From UBA5072 sp963822145 (GTDB lineage: Bacteria; Bacteroidota; Bacteroidia; Bacteroidales; UBA10428), in the NCBI GenBank assembly GCA_963822145.1, contig CAWGGG010000004.1, forward strand, positions 248,001-312,000: 64,000 bases of DNA. Reading direction: 5' to 3'. Positions 26,750 to 35,870 of the stretch are shown piece after piece. Numbering within the stretch: the first letter of the stretch is position 1; the number at the start of each line of letters is the position of its first letter. The translations under genes were made by a program, and so were the position numbers. The notes under the pieces are model-generated. The model was given only the letters and a program-made list of their open reading frames with translations. It was not told where the DNA came from and did not search any database.

Positions 26750-27628
26750 CTATTTCATTATTCCACCGCTCCTAAATTCCTGCAGCGATACACCGGTCTG
26801 ACTCTTAAAAAACCTGCTGAAGTGCGTGGGATCATTAAAACCGAGGCTATAACCGATCTCTTTATTGCTGAGTGTAGTAAACAGGCTCATTCTCCTGGCC
26901 TCGAGGATAAGGCGGTTTTGGATATAATCCTTGGCGGATTGACCAATGGACGTTTTGATTACCTCGTTGAGATAATTCGGGGTTACATTCAGTTCATCCG
27001 CATATTCCTGCACCTGGTGCCACTGGGCAAAGTGCTTTTCCACCTGGTCCTTAAAACTACGTACCAGATTGCGGCCAACCTCGGCCCGCTGTGGGTTCAG
27101 ATCAGGAAAGAGGGAGCAATGGCTGTTGCATTCAATGAGGAAGAGTTTAAGCCATGCCCCGAGAGTTTCGGACTGCATGCTGACGGAATGGTGAAATACT
27201 TGTAACATATTATCCGTGAATAACTTCAGGTGTTGTTTCATGGTTTCCTCTAAAGGCAGTGGTGGTGTCTCATCGCTGTTACTGAAAATCCGTAGGTTGG
27301 AAATAAGCTCCTCCCTAATGCTGAATTTCTCCAGGAATTCACAGGTAAACTGAAGCACTACACCGGTCGGACGACCTTCAACAATTACTTGGTGTACTTG
27401 TTTTGGGCTAACAAAAAAAACATGATCAGGCAGGATCTCGTAAGTCCTGAAATCAATGATATGCCTGCCGGCGCCGGTAAATGGCCAGATCACCGTGTAA
27501 TAATTATGGCGATGCGGATCATCGGCAGCTCCCTGGAGTTCATCATCAATTGATTCCATGGTTTTGATGACGAAGGATGCAGGTTGCCCCTGATGCATCA
27601 GGTCAATGTGGTAAATGCGGTCGCTCAT
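26750..27628 (-). CDS. AraC-family transcriptional regulator
   Basis: 292 residues from the ATG at 27628 (MSDRIYHIDL); 34 further in-frame residues upstream run through the promoter. An N-terminal cupin-like sensing domain contains HRHNYYTVIWPF near 45, and the C-terminal two-helix AraC DNA-binding domain contains YADELNVTPNYLNEVIKTSIGQSAKDY-type first HTH and IGYSLGFNDPTHFSRFFK as the second. The effector is unknown. It is divergent from yceI and pirin, with about 140 nt between, and is their probable regulator. Confidence 0.93.
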   Translation of the reverse strand: MSDRIYHIDLMHQGQPASFVIKTMESIDDELQGAADDPHRHNYYTVIWPFTGAGRHIIDFRTYEILPDHVFFVSPKQVHQVIVEGRPTGVVLQFTCEFLEKFSIREELISNLRIFSNSDETPPLPLEETMKQHLKLFTDNMLQVFHHSVSMQSETLGAWLKLFLIECNSHCSLFPDLNPQRAEVGRNLVRSFKDQVEKHFAQWHQVQEYADELNVTPNYLNEVIKTSIGQSAKDYIQNRLILEARRMSLFTTLSNKEIGYSLGFNDPTHFSRFFKSQTGVSLQEFRSGGIMK

Positions 27629-27632
27629 ATTA

Positions 27633-27640
27633 CAAAAATA
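27633..27640 (-). promoter_or_regulatory. -7 box of the araC-type gene
   Basis: On the minus strand TATTTTTG fits TAnnTTTG and is followed by 4 nt and then the ATG, the same arrangement as in the tetR gene. This suggests a very short or absent leader. No convincing -33 is seen. Confidence 0.5.
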
Positions 27641-27696
27641 GTGATTTTGACAAGTGAATCCGTAATTTATCCATTTACAACCATGGATACGGACTG

Positions 27697-27704
27697 TAAC
27701 TTTG
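27697..27704 (+). promoter_or_regulatory. -7 box of yceI
   Basis: TAACTTTG matches TAnnTTTG. TTTA lies 19 nt upstream as a weak -33. The leader to the ATG at 27771 would be about 63 nt. Confidence 0.5.
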
Positions 27705-27770
27705 TCCCCATAAATAATTGAAAAATTCACTATAAATCAATCTGAAAATCAATAAATAAATTAATCAATC

Positions 27771-28310
27771 ATGAAATCAGCCAATGCATTTACATGGACA
27801 ATTGATCCATCACACAGTGAAATTCATTTCAAGGTTAAGCACCTGGTGATCGCCACGGTAACAGGAAGTTTTGATAAGTTTGAAGGAAACCTCGTGACCG
27901 CTGCAGAAGATTTTTCTGATGCAGAAATCTCTTTTACTGCCGAAGTGAACAGCATCAATACCAACATGCCCGACCGGGATAATCATTTGAAATCGCCTGA
28001 TTTTTTCGACGCAGCCAATCATCCGGTACTCACTTTCAAATCCACCGCATTCAAGAAAGTAAGTGATTCAGCGTACAACCTCGACGGCGATATCACAATT
28101 CGCGGTATTACCCGTCCAATCACACTCAGTGTTGAATATGGCGGTACCATGAAAGACCCCTGGGGCAATGTAAAAGCCGGTTTTGAGCTGTCTGGCAAAC
28201 TGAAGCGGAAGGAATTCGGGTTGCACTGGGATGCAGTGACCGAGGCTGGTGGTGTGGTGGTTAGTGATGAAGTGAGGCTTTTGCTGAATGTTGAGCTGGT
28301 AAAGCAATGA
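27771..28310 (+). CDS. YceI-family polyisoprenoid-binding-like protein
   Basis: 179 residues, all one YceI lipocalin-like domain: WTIDPSHSEIHFKVKHLVIATVTGSF at the N-terminus, HLKSPDFFDAANHPVLTFKS (near 70-90) and GDITIRGITRPITLSVEYGG (near 105-125). The family binds isoprenoid-like lipids. There is no signal peptide, so it is cytoplasmic, as in the non-exported subgroup. It is followed after 10 nt by the pirin gene, with the AraC regulator divergent, so the three probably form one regulated unit. Confidence 0.93.
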   Translation: MKSANAFTWTIDPSHSEIHFKVKHLVIATVTGSFDKFEGNLVTAAEDFSDAEISFTAEVNSINTNMPDRDNHLKSPDFFDAANHPVLTFKSTAFKKVSDSAYNLDGDITIRGITRPITLSVEYGGTMKDPWGNVKAGFELSGKLKRKEFGLHWDAVTEAGGVVVSDEVRLLLNVELVKQ

Positions 28311-28320
28311 GACCTGAATA

Positions 28321-29036
28321 ATGAAAACGGTAATACATCGCGCAGATACACGCGGACATGCCAATCATGGCTGGCTCGATACTTTTCATACCTTCAGCTT
28401 TGCCAGCTACTTCGACCAGGAGCGCATCCATTTCGGTGCGCTTCGGGTACTCAATGATGACTGGGTGGCGGGAAACCAGGGTTTCGGCCGTCATCCGCAT
28501 GACAATATGGAGATTGTGACCATCATGCTTGAAGGTGAACTCAAACACACTGACAGCATGGGACATGTTCAGGTGTTGCACGAGCACGAAGTACAGGCTA
28601 TGTCAGCCGGCACCGGGATCTTCCATTCCGAGGTAAATAATTTGCCCGACAAACCGGTAAGATTACTTCAGATATGGGTATTCCCTGAGGAACGTAATAT
28701 CACGCCACGTTACGAGCAAAAATCCTTTGACCCGCGGAGACGGGAAAACAAATGGCAATTGCTTGCCTGTCCTGACCCCGGTAACGGAGAAATGCTGATC
28801 CGGCAGAAGGCCTGGTTTTCCAGGATAAACCTGGAAGCAGGTAAGGAGATTGACTATCCGTTGCATGACAGCGGTAATGGGGTTTATTTTTTTATTATCA
28901 GCGGATCGGTTACATTTGGTGACGACCAGACGCTTCAGTCAAGAGATGGAGCCGGCTTTTGGGAGACGGATTTATTATGCTAAGAGCTTTGGATGGCTGC
29001 GATATACTGGCGATTGAAGTACCGATGTGGGCGTAG
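28321..29036 (+). pseudogene. Pirin-family protein with C-terminal frameshift
   Basis: The intact frame gives 220 residues (stop 28981-28983). It has the pirin signature HPHDNMEIVTIMLEGELKH and HEVQAMSAGTGIFHSE, the iron-binding cupin of the N-terminal half. The protein stops abruptly after GAGFWETD. From about 28965 another frame continues as GFIMLRALDGCDILAIEVPMW and stops at 29036, which is the normal pirin C-terminus (..LLIEVPM). One base therefore seems lost near 28960-28970, either a real mutation or a sequence error. The shifted stop lies 10 nt from the convergent receptor gene, the spacing expected. If real, the truncated protein lacks the last beta-strand. Confidence 0.8.
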
Positions 29037-29046
29037 GGGCTGAAGC

Positions 29047-31476
29047 TCAGAACTTATACCTGAATCCAGCGGTAAGAATCTGTGTTTCATAGTAGTTTTC
29101 ATATAACACCATAACCCCGTCCCCCGATATTTCCTGACGGATACCAAAATGATTGAAAATATCACTGAACGAAAAAGTAAATTCTCCCTTTCCCTGCATA
29201 AAATTCTGTTTCAGACCGAAATCGATCGATGACCTGCCCAGTTGTCTGCCTTGAGGTATACTAACGGGAGCATAATAAATTCCGGAAAGCTGTATCTGCA
29301 TTTTCCAGGAAAGTGTTAGCTGGAGGTTTATCTTCATATTCCAGGTATTGCCGGTTGTTTTTTTAATGCTGAATGGCCTTTCGTAGGGGAACAGCAGGGT
29401 ACCCTCAAAAGGACTGATGTTATTCTGATACCAGTTAAGGCTTCCTGTTAATTTCAGATTGCCTTTAATACTCTGCCCCGCGACAAGTTCAATACCGGTG
29501 TTGGTGGACCCGGCTGTATTGTGGTAAATCTTGTTTACGATGTCATAGTACTGGTTGGTGGTGTCGATGCTATAAATGCGGTTAAACGGTTGTTCCGTAA
29601 TACGGTGGTATCCTGAAACAAAAACAGAACCACTTTTCCATCTGTATTTATAGGCCAGTTCGAAAGATTGTGTCAGCTGTGGCCTGAGGTATGGATTTCC
29701 CACTTTGAGCAATTCCGGATCGTCATATTTGGGAAAAACCCTGACTTCCGGTTCTCCCGGGCGATCGATCCTCCGGTTGTAGAAAGCAGATAAGCTGTTT
29801 TTTTCATTTAATTTGAAAGTCAGGCGGATATTGGGGAACAGCCTGAAATAACTGTATTTGTCATTGGACGGATAATAGATGTTATCCGGGTCTAGATCAT
29901 AGTAGACAAAGGTATTTTCAGCTCTTATGCCCGCTTCTATGTCAAAAACCGGCTTTTCATATACAAAATTCAGGTATCCTGCCACGGTGTTTTCACCCCA
30001 GTCTGACCAATCACCCAGACCGGGATAGATTACAGTGTTCTCGCCTTCGCCTGTCGTGTAAGTGACCGGGATTCTACGGATCTGGATCTTTGCCCCGGTT
30101 TCAATCCGGCCAAATATCATGGGTCTTACATAGTCGATGGTCAGTACCGAGGTGTGCTCAGTGGCAATAATGTGTGTGGTATCCCGTGACTGTCGGTATT
30201 CAGAACTGTCCGTAAGGAAATAGCTTTCATCCTCCCATCCCTTGGTATATTGTACAGCGGCATTCAATTCATGGCCGGGTTCTTCGAATTTATGCCGGTA
30301 TTGCAGACTATAATTCATATAACCTGTAATCTCATATTCCAGCCAACCCCAATACCGGTAACGGTAGTCATTGGTGAGATCAATATAGGGCACCTGGGCC
30401 GTATCATGATGATCCTCATAATCATAAACCATTGAAAACGAAAGGGTGTTATGATCATTCAGGGTCAGATCCATACCTCCTTTAACGATATAATGGTTTT
30501 GTCTGCGGTTTTCAGGGACCTGTGAGATCGTTTGGGTACCGTCATCATAGCTCCGGGTTGAAAACTCGTTATTGGGCAGCTTTTCAAGCTTCATCAGTTC
30601 TCCCTGAAGGAAGGCGTTAATCCTGCTGTTTTTGAAATTCAGCGATGCGTTCGAGATGTATTTGGGATTCAAGCTGTAGCTTCCCAGATCGGAGGGTACG
30701 TCGGGTTTTCGTTTAGTGAATTGACCTAAGCCATAACTGAAACCAACATCACCATGGATACCGGAGGATTTCTCCTTCTTATAAGTGATATTGATAATGC
30801 CTGCCATTCCTGAAGCATCGTATTTGGCGGATGGATTATTGATAATTTCAATATTTTCAATGTTATCCGCCGGGATATTATCCAGCCCCTTTTGATTACC
30901 AAAACCGGTAAGACTGGATTGTTTGCCGTCGATCAAAACTGATACTTTATCGCTTCCCCTCAGTAATACTTTACCTTCCTGATCCACGGTGATACCTGGC
31001 AAAGCCTTCATAAAATCAAGCACGGAACCACCGGACTGCACGATATTATCCTCTATCCTGTAAGTTTTCTTATCAAGATCTGCTGAAATAACGGCCTTCC
31101 TTGCGGCAATAACAGCTGCATCAAGTTCCTCCGAGGAAGGCACCAGCTCAATCCTGCCAACATCATAGTTGTCATTCAGTTCACCTATGAGCAGGTCAGT
31201 GGAGACTGAGGAATACCCAATAAAACTTGTACGAACCACAATATTGCCTCTCATTAATCCTGTAAAAGAGAACCTGCCCTCTGCATCCGATAGTGAGCCT
31301 GCAATCATAACACTGTCAGGCAAACTCAGCAGTGTTACGGTGGCATAGGCAAGCGGCCGGTTTTCCGGCTGGTCAAAAATCCGGCCGGAAACGGTGGCGG
31401 TGCCTTGCGTTAAGGCATTACCACCGAGGTGAATAAAGGTCAGCAACCACAGTACTTTAAGCTTCATCTGAACCAC
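29047..31476 (-). CDS. Outer-membrane beta-barrel receptor, TonB-dependent-like (OMP_b-brl_3)
   Basis: 809 residues (806 from the ATG at 31467, MKLKVLWLL). A signal peptide, then a carboxypeptidase-regulatory-like Ig domain (about 28-110), a plug domain (LPGITVDQEGKVLLRGSDKVSVLIDGK split near 160-190, and EIINNPSAKYDASGMAGIINI) and a long beta-barrel ending GFRYKF with the terminal Phe expected for barrel assembly. The family lacks an obvious SusD partner, as here, so the ligand is unknown. It is encoded alone, convergent with pirin. Confidence 0.9.
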   Translation of the reverse strand: MVQMKLKVLWLLTFIHLGGNALTQGTATVSGRIFDQPENRPLAYATVTLLSLPDSVMIAGSLSDAEGRFSFTGLMRGNIVVRTSFIGYSSVSTDLLIGELNDNYDVGRIELVPSSEELDAAVIAARKAVISADLDKKTYRIEDNIVQSGGSVLDFMKALPGITVDQEGKVLLRGSDKVSVLIDGKQSSLTGFGNQKGLDNIPADNIENIEIINNPSAKYDASGMAGIINITYKKEKSSGIHGDVGFSYGLGQFTKRKPDVPSDLGSYSLNPKYISNASLNFKNSRINAFLQGELMKLEKLPNNEFSTRSYDDGTQTISQVPENRRQNHYIVKGGMDLTLNDHNTLSFSMVYDYEDHHDTAQVPYIDLTNDYRYRYWGWLEYEITGYMNYSLQYRHKFEEPGHELNAAVQYTKGWEDESYFLTDSSEYRQSRDTTHIIATEHTSVLTIDYVRPMIFGRIETGAKIQIRRIPVTYTTGEGENTVIYPGLGDWSDWGENTVAGYLNFVYEKPVFDIEAGIRAENTFVYYDLDPDNIYYPSNDKYSYFRLFPNIRLTFKLNEKNSLSAFYNRRIDRPGEPEVRVFPKYDDPELLKVGNPYLRPQLTQSFELAYKYRWKSGSVFVSGYHRITEQPFNRIYSIDTTNQYYDIVNKIYHNTAGSTNTGIELVAGQSIKGNLKLTGSLNWYQNNISPFEGTLLFPYERPFSIKKTTGNTWNMKINLQLTLSWKMQIQLSGIYYAPVSIPQGRQLGRSSIDFGLKQNFMQGKGEFTFSFSDIFNHFGIRQEISGDGVMVLYENYYETQILTAGFRYKF

Positions 31477-31671
31477 CGGTTTGTTCCAGGGATAAAATTA
31501 AATGAAATAAACGGTCCGTAAGGACTCCGGAATGTGTTTATGTCTGTGAATAATTTCTTTTGGTCTAAAAATCTTATCGTCAGGCTGGAATTTGCTGGTT
31601 CAATAGCCGGTTTGATATCCTTAAATTTTTGTTGTCGGTAATTATGTTTTTTTTATTTACCTGTTATCCTT

Positions 31672-31679
31672 TAAATTTG
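31672..31679 (+). promoter_or_regulatory. -7 box of the beta-helix lipoprotein gene
   Basis: TAAATTTG fits TAnnTTTG, 44 nt before the ATG. The -33 region is a T-run without a clear TTG. Confidence 0.4.
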
Positions 31680-31723
31680 AGGGAGACCATTGGATTTAAT
31701 ACAGTAATTTAAAGTCTTACAAT

Positions 31724-33271
31724 ATGATCAAGGTTTCTTTTTCATGGATGATGTTCATCTGCCTGTTCCTTGCTGCCTGCAAGGGGCAATTGGAGAACCC
31801 GGGTATGGTTTACTATTTAGATCCGGTAACTGGAAAGGATAACAACACGGGATCCGATCCTCAATCGCCCTGGAAAACAATCGATAAGATCAGCGCAACA
31901 AAACTGAAAGCCGGAGATCAGGTTTTACTAAAAGCCGGGCAGGTATTCCGGGGGAGTATCCGGCTTAATAACCTGGTTGGTCAGGCCATCGCTCCGATCA
32001 TCATATCATCTTATGGTGGGGGCAGGGCCATCATCGATTCAGGCGATTCCCTGGCGATTTGCGCTGACAGCTGTTCTTACCTCAACTGTAAGAACCTTAT
32101 TCTTAGGGGATCGGGCAGGCTGGCCGGCAATAGAACCGACGGCATTCTTTTCCGGCAGGTGAAACATGGATCTATCGATAGCCTTGAAGCCTCAGGTTAC
32201 CTGTTTAGCGGAATTCACCTAACAGGCGGCAGTGACCTGTCGGTTACGCATGCTTATGCCCACGATAATGGGTTTTGCGGCATTTATGCTGAATCGGGGG
32301 CAACCGAATACGGCACCGATGGCACAGCTTTCAAAACGCTGAAACATATATACATTGCTCATTCCGTTGCTGAGAATAATCCCGGTTGCCCGGCGATTCA
32401 AGATAATCACAGTGGCAATGGCATATTGATTGCCGGCGTGGTGAACGGATTGATAGAGTATTGCGAAGCCATGGGCAATGGCTGGGATATGCCCCGTGAG
32501 GGCAACGGTCCGGTGGGTATCTGGGCCTTCATGAGCGACAGCATTACCATTCAGCATTGTTATGCACATCATAATAAAACCTCAGCGCGTGGCAAGGATG
32601 GGGGAGGATTTGATTTTGACGGAGGCATCCGTTATTCTGTTATGCAGTACAATCTCTCCGCATTCAATGAAGGTGCCGGTTATGGCATTTTTCAATACGC
32701 CGGCGCCACGGAGTGGGCCGCAAACATATTACGATATAACATCAGTTATAATGACGGCAGCAAGAACAGCCGGTCCGGAATATTCATGTGGTGTGATCCG
32801 CTTGCTCAACCCATGAAAGCTTTTCATGCCTATAACAATACCGTCGTCACCTCCATGGGACTGGGCGTAAATTTTGAGCCGGGTCATTATGATGGCTTTA
32901 TATTCGAAAACAACATTTTCCTGATAACAGGACCAACTGAAAAGTTTACAGATGGGCAGTATACCGGGGCGGTATTTGACAATAACCTCTACTGGTCGGT
33001 TTATAGTGACAGCCTGAAGAAGCACCAGCCGCTTCTTCCTTCTGATGTTCACGCTCTTCAGACAGATCCGGAAATGATCCTTCCAGGTGCCGGCACACTT
33101 TCAGGATTAAAGCCGGAAGCATTAAAAACGATTGCGGCATTTAAGCTGCAGCCTGATTCCCCGGGCCGGCAGGCTGGTAAGAACATACCTCATAACGGGG
33201 AATATGATTTTTGGAGCAATCCATTACAACAGTCAGCAAAAGTAAGTCTCGGTGCCTGGCAAGCGCATTAG
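31724..33271 (+). CDS. Right-handed parallel beta-helix lipoprotein
   Basis: 515 residues. A lipobox FLAACKG places Cys19 as the lipidated residue, so it is probably surface or periplasmic. YYLDPVTGKDNNTGSDPQSPWKTI marks the start of a pectate-lyase-like right-handed beta-helix seen in many polysaccharide lyases, and repeated N-x-I/G-I coils fill residues 90-420. No catalytic residue set can be assigned from sequence alone. It might be a lyase, an epimerase or a binding protein. No other polysaccharide genes flank it. The stop overlaps the convergent acyltransferase by 4 nt. Confidence 0.85.
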   Translation: MIKVSFSWMMFICLFLAACKGQLENPGMVYYLDPVTGKDNNTGSDPQSPWKTIDKISATKLKAGDQVLLKAGQVFRGSIRLNNLVGQAIAPIIISSYGGGRAIIDSGDSLAICADSCSYLNCKNLILRGSGRLAGNRTDGILFRQVKHGSIDSLEASGYLFSGIHLTGGSDLSVTHAYAHDNGFCGIYAESGATEYGTDGTAFKTLKHIYIAHSVAENNPGCPAIQDNHSGNGILIAGVVNGLIEYCEAMGNGWDMPREGNGPVGIWAFMSDSITIQHCYAHHNKTSARGKDGGGFDFDGGIRYSVMQYNLSAFNEGAGYGIFQYAGATEWAANILRYNISYNDGSKNSRSGIFMWCDPLAQPMKAFHAYNNTVVTSMGLGVNFEPGHYDGFIFENNIFLITGPTEKFTDGQYTGAVFDNNLYWSVYSDSLKKHQPLLPSDVHALQTDPEMILPGAGTLSGLKPEALKTIAAFKLQPDSPGRQAGKNIPHNGEYDFWSNPLQQSAKVSLGAWQAH

Positions 33272-34407
33272 ACTTTTAAGCCGGCATTAATCAGAGGATT
33301 GGCATAAATCTTCAGCAGTAACTCTTTCTGCAGGGAAATATCACCTGAAAAAATGGAAAGTTCCCGTTTGATATAAGCGTTGAATTCCTCGAGTTCTGCG
33401 TGACTATAATGCGATGAATTTTGTTTTCCATGATGAAGCAGGTCAAAGGCGATATAATTGGTGGGCCACAACCTGTAATTGCTGTAAACCATTGAATCGA
33501 TCAATGAAGCCAGCTTGTTGATCTTATCATTTAGATTCTGCAACGGATCGGTTTCCGACAAAAGCAGGTTAACAGGTGTGCCGGCAGACAGATGGATTCG
33601 GCCTTTGAATTGCGTAATTCCGGAAATTATACTCATAAGGTCTTCCTGCGGTTGTTTCTGGTAAGGAATCCCTTTTAAACCTGCCATCAATTCCTTTACT
33701 TTATAGGCGCAACAGGGCTCATACTCGTATGAAACGGCCAGGGGGACAATATTCAATTCGGAGAATGACTCCCGGAAGTCGCACGAACCACTGATATTGA
33801 ACATTTTCAGCAAGCCAGTTTCTGTTTTGTCATTTCCGTCCTTGGTACGGCCATTGCGCTGGGCAATCCAGGCGGATGTGTGTTTCCGGGTAATGGTGTA
33901 CCTGATGTATGCAGAAAGTAACTGGGAATTCCTGAAAAGCTCCATTCGGTTCCCGCCGCGGTAGACTTTGAACATCCGATTTACCTTTCCGAGGTCGATG
34001 ATAAACTGGTTGGTCATTAAGTTGCTGCCGAAGGTGATTTCGGAAGTATTATGGCCGTGATCCAATAAAACTACCTGGAGCATGGCGGAATCCAGAACAA
34101 TATCGCGGTGATTGGCCACAAAAAGATAGGGAGAGCCCGGGTCAAGCTTGTCGAAACCACTGGTAGTAAGCCCTTTGGAGGTTCTGCTTACAATAGAGTT
34201 TACAAGCGGATGCATGAATGTCTTCTGAAAATCGAGGGCTGTATGGGTTTGTGACAGATTATGCAGGATCTGACCTTTGTCCTTATCGGGGAAAAGAAAT
34301 TCGAGTATCTTCCCAAACTCGGGTACAGCAGTAATTCTTATTAGTGCCGGATTGATCTCTTCATCATTATAGGGCCGGATATCCTCAAAATCTTGTGCCG
34401 TATACAT
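33268..34407 (-). CDS. PlsC-like glycerophosphate acyltransferase family protein
   Basis: 379 residues. The acyltransferase motif NHRDIVLDS (H-x4-D, near 98-106) is intact, with the second block GSNLM..., RGGNRM and a WIAQRNGRTKDG block (near 185) typical of lysophosphatidate acyltransferases that extend N-terminally. It transfers acyl groups to a glycerol or lipid acceptor at the inner membrane; no strong transmembrane helix is seen. The lumazine synthase stop follows only 18 nt upstream, so ribH and this gene may be co-transcribed. Confidence 0.85.
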   Translation of the reverse strand: MYTAQDFEDIRPYNDEEINPALIRITAVPEFGKILEFLFPDKDKGQILHNLSQTHTALDFQKTFMHPLVNSIVSRTSKGLTTSGFDKLDPGSPYLFVANHRDIVLDSAMLQVVLLDHGHNTSEITFGSNLMTNQFIIDLGKVNRMFKVYRGGNRMELFRNSQLLSAYIRYTITRKHTSAWIAQRNGRTKDGNDKTETGLLKMFNISGSCDFRESFSELNIVPLAVSYEYEPCCAYKVKELMAGLKGIPYQKQPQEDLMSIISGITQFKGRIHLSAGTPVNLLLSETDPLQNLNDKINKLASLIDSMVYSNYRLWPTNYIAFDLLHHGKQNSSHYSHAELEEFNAYIKRELSIFSGDISLQKELLLKIYANPLINAGLKV

Positions 34408-34425
34408 AGGCTAACCATTATGAGG

Positions 34426-34917
34426 TTATTCGAGTTCCTTTTTCAGGGCTGCCATTTTGATCGCAGTGATGGCAGCTTCCTCGCCTTTATTGCCATACTT
34501 ACCGCCTGCCCGATCTTTGGCCTGTTCGGGGGTATTGGTCGTGAGAACACCGAATACAAACGGAATATTATAATCGAGATTAAGCTGAGTAATCCCCTGG
34601 GTAACACTTTGGCATATGAAGTCGAAATGCCGTGTTTCTCCCTGAATGATACAACCAATGCAAATAATGGCATCGAATTCATCATTCTCGGCCAGCCATT
34701 GCGCCCCGAGTGTAAGTTCAAAACTTCCGGGCACATGTTTCATTACGATATTTTTTGCCTTGCCGCCATGCGCAATAAGAGTATTAATTGCAGCATCGCA
34801 CATGGCAAAAGTTACATCTTCATTCCAGTCGGAAACCACAATCCCGAACTTCATATGCCGTGCATCTGGTATATCCGCGGTATTGCGGGCTGATAGATTC
34901 TTTTGTGCAGTGGCCAT
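34426..34917 (-). CDS. ribH: 6,7-dimethyl-8-ribityllumazine synthase
   Basis: 163 residues, penultimate step of riboflavin synthesis. Diagnostic blocks: VVSDWNEDVT (substrate Trp, near 28), VPGSFELTLGA (near 62), CIGCIIQGETRHFDFIC (near 86-102, with the catalytic His), then VLTTNTPEQAKDRAGGK and NKGEEAA near the C-terminus. Length is normal. It lies between the acyltransferase and a TPR protein on the same strand, about 70 nt from the TPR stop. No other rib gene is in the window. Confidence 0.97.
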   Translation of the reverse strand: MATAQKNLSARNTADIPDARHMKFGIVVSDWNEDVTFAMCDAAINTLIAHGGKAKNIVMKHVPGSFELTLGAQWLAENDEFDAIICIGCIIQGETRHFDFICQSVTQGITQLNLDYNIPFVFGVLTTNTPEQAKDRAGGKYGNKGEEAAITAIKMAALKKELE

Positions 34918-34987
34918 AGTGAATAAAATAGAAAAATATCAACAAAACATTATTTATTGATACTTTCTTTGTTTTGACTGTCTGCGG

Positions 34988-35674
34988 TCAGTTCATTTTT
35001 ATTTTAACCGCCGTGATGTATTTCTTAATCTGCCTGCCTTCTTCCGTATCGGGATAATTCTTCTCAATAGCCTGATATGCTTTCATGGCTTTTTCATACT
35101 GTTGAAGGTCTTCGAAAACAAGTCCGGCTTTTTTCAGGTATAACGGGGAGGTAAATGAATTTTTCTTACGGTTTCCAGCTTTCAGATAGAAAGAGGCGGC
35201 TTTCTCTTTATCGTTCAGTTCGAGGTAGCAATCACCGATGGCTCCGAGGGCAACAGACGCAACCATGATATCTTCAGCGTCAAATTTTTCAAGATGTTCA
35301 ATAGCATCTTCAAACTGTCCGGCTCTGAGGTAACAGATTCCGGCATAGTAATGGGCCAGGTTGGCTGTTTTTGTGACGCTGTATTCATCAATGATATCGA
35401 GGAATCCATAATTGGCGCCGTCACCCTCGAGTGCCAGCTTAAAGGAATCCTGTTCAAAATATTGCTCGGCAACATACATGGCTCCCTGAGCCTCGCGATT
35501 GTTCGGTTCAAGATAAAACTTCTTGTAACCGAGATAACCGCCAACTACCACAATGATAGCCAGGATAATGATGGAGAGACTTTTTTGATTCTCTTCGATA
35601 TACTGTTCAGTGCGGCTTAACGCATTTTCAACACTTTGAAATCCAGTCGGATTTTCTTCATTCTTTTGACTCAT
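34988..35674 (-). CDS. Membrane-anchored TPR protein
   Basis: 228 residues. A polar N-terminus (1-30) is followed by one transmembrane helix (about 33-52: LSIIILAIIVVVGGYLGYKK) and then four to five TPR-like helical pairs (AHYYAGICYLRAGQFEDAIEHL, AIGDCYLELNDKEKAASFYLKAG, and so on, each read here in pieces). The layout resembles YfgM-type ancillary SecYEG/envelope chaperones, but that is only architectural. It lies upstream of ribH on the same strand. Confidence 0.85.
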   Translation of the reverse strand: MSQKNEENPTGFQSVENALSRTEQYIEENQKSLSIIILAIIVVVGGYLGYKKFYLEPNNREAQGAMYVAEQYFEQDSFKLALEGDGANYGFLDIIDEYSVTKTANLAHYYAGICYLRAGQFEDAIEHLEKFDAEDIMVASVALGAIGDCYLELNDKEKAASFYLKAGNRKKNSFTSPLYLKKAGLVFEDLQQYEKAMKAYQAIEKNYPDTEEGRQIKKYITAVKIKMN

Positions 35675-35870
35675 TCCTGCAATAGTTTTTTTTCAGACAG
35701 ATCGCAAATGTAATTTATTTTATCATTTCTCAGGAAAGAAATCCATACTTTTATTTTAGGTCCCATCAGATCTACCTTTATTTTTACTCTTTATTTCATT
35801 ATCTTTCCTGTTTTGGTAACACACGAAACGAATATCTCGTACATCTTTTAATCGAAAACATAGCATAACT

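Noticed and set aside
28957..28985. Programmed -1 frameshift in pirin
   Set aside because: No X-XXY-YYZ slippery heptamer and no downstream hairpin or pseudoknot. A simple base loss is likelier.
34918..34987. FMN riboswitch before ribH
   Set aside because: The gap is about 70 nt and AT-rich, without the conserved RFN sequence blocks.
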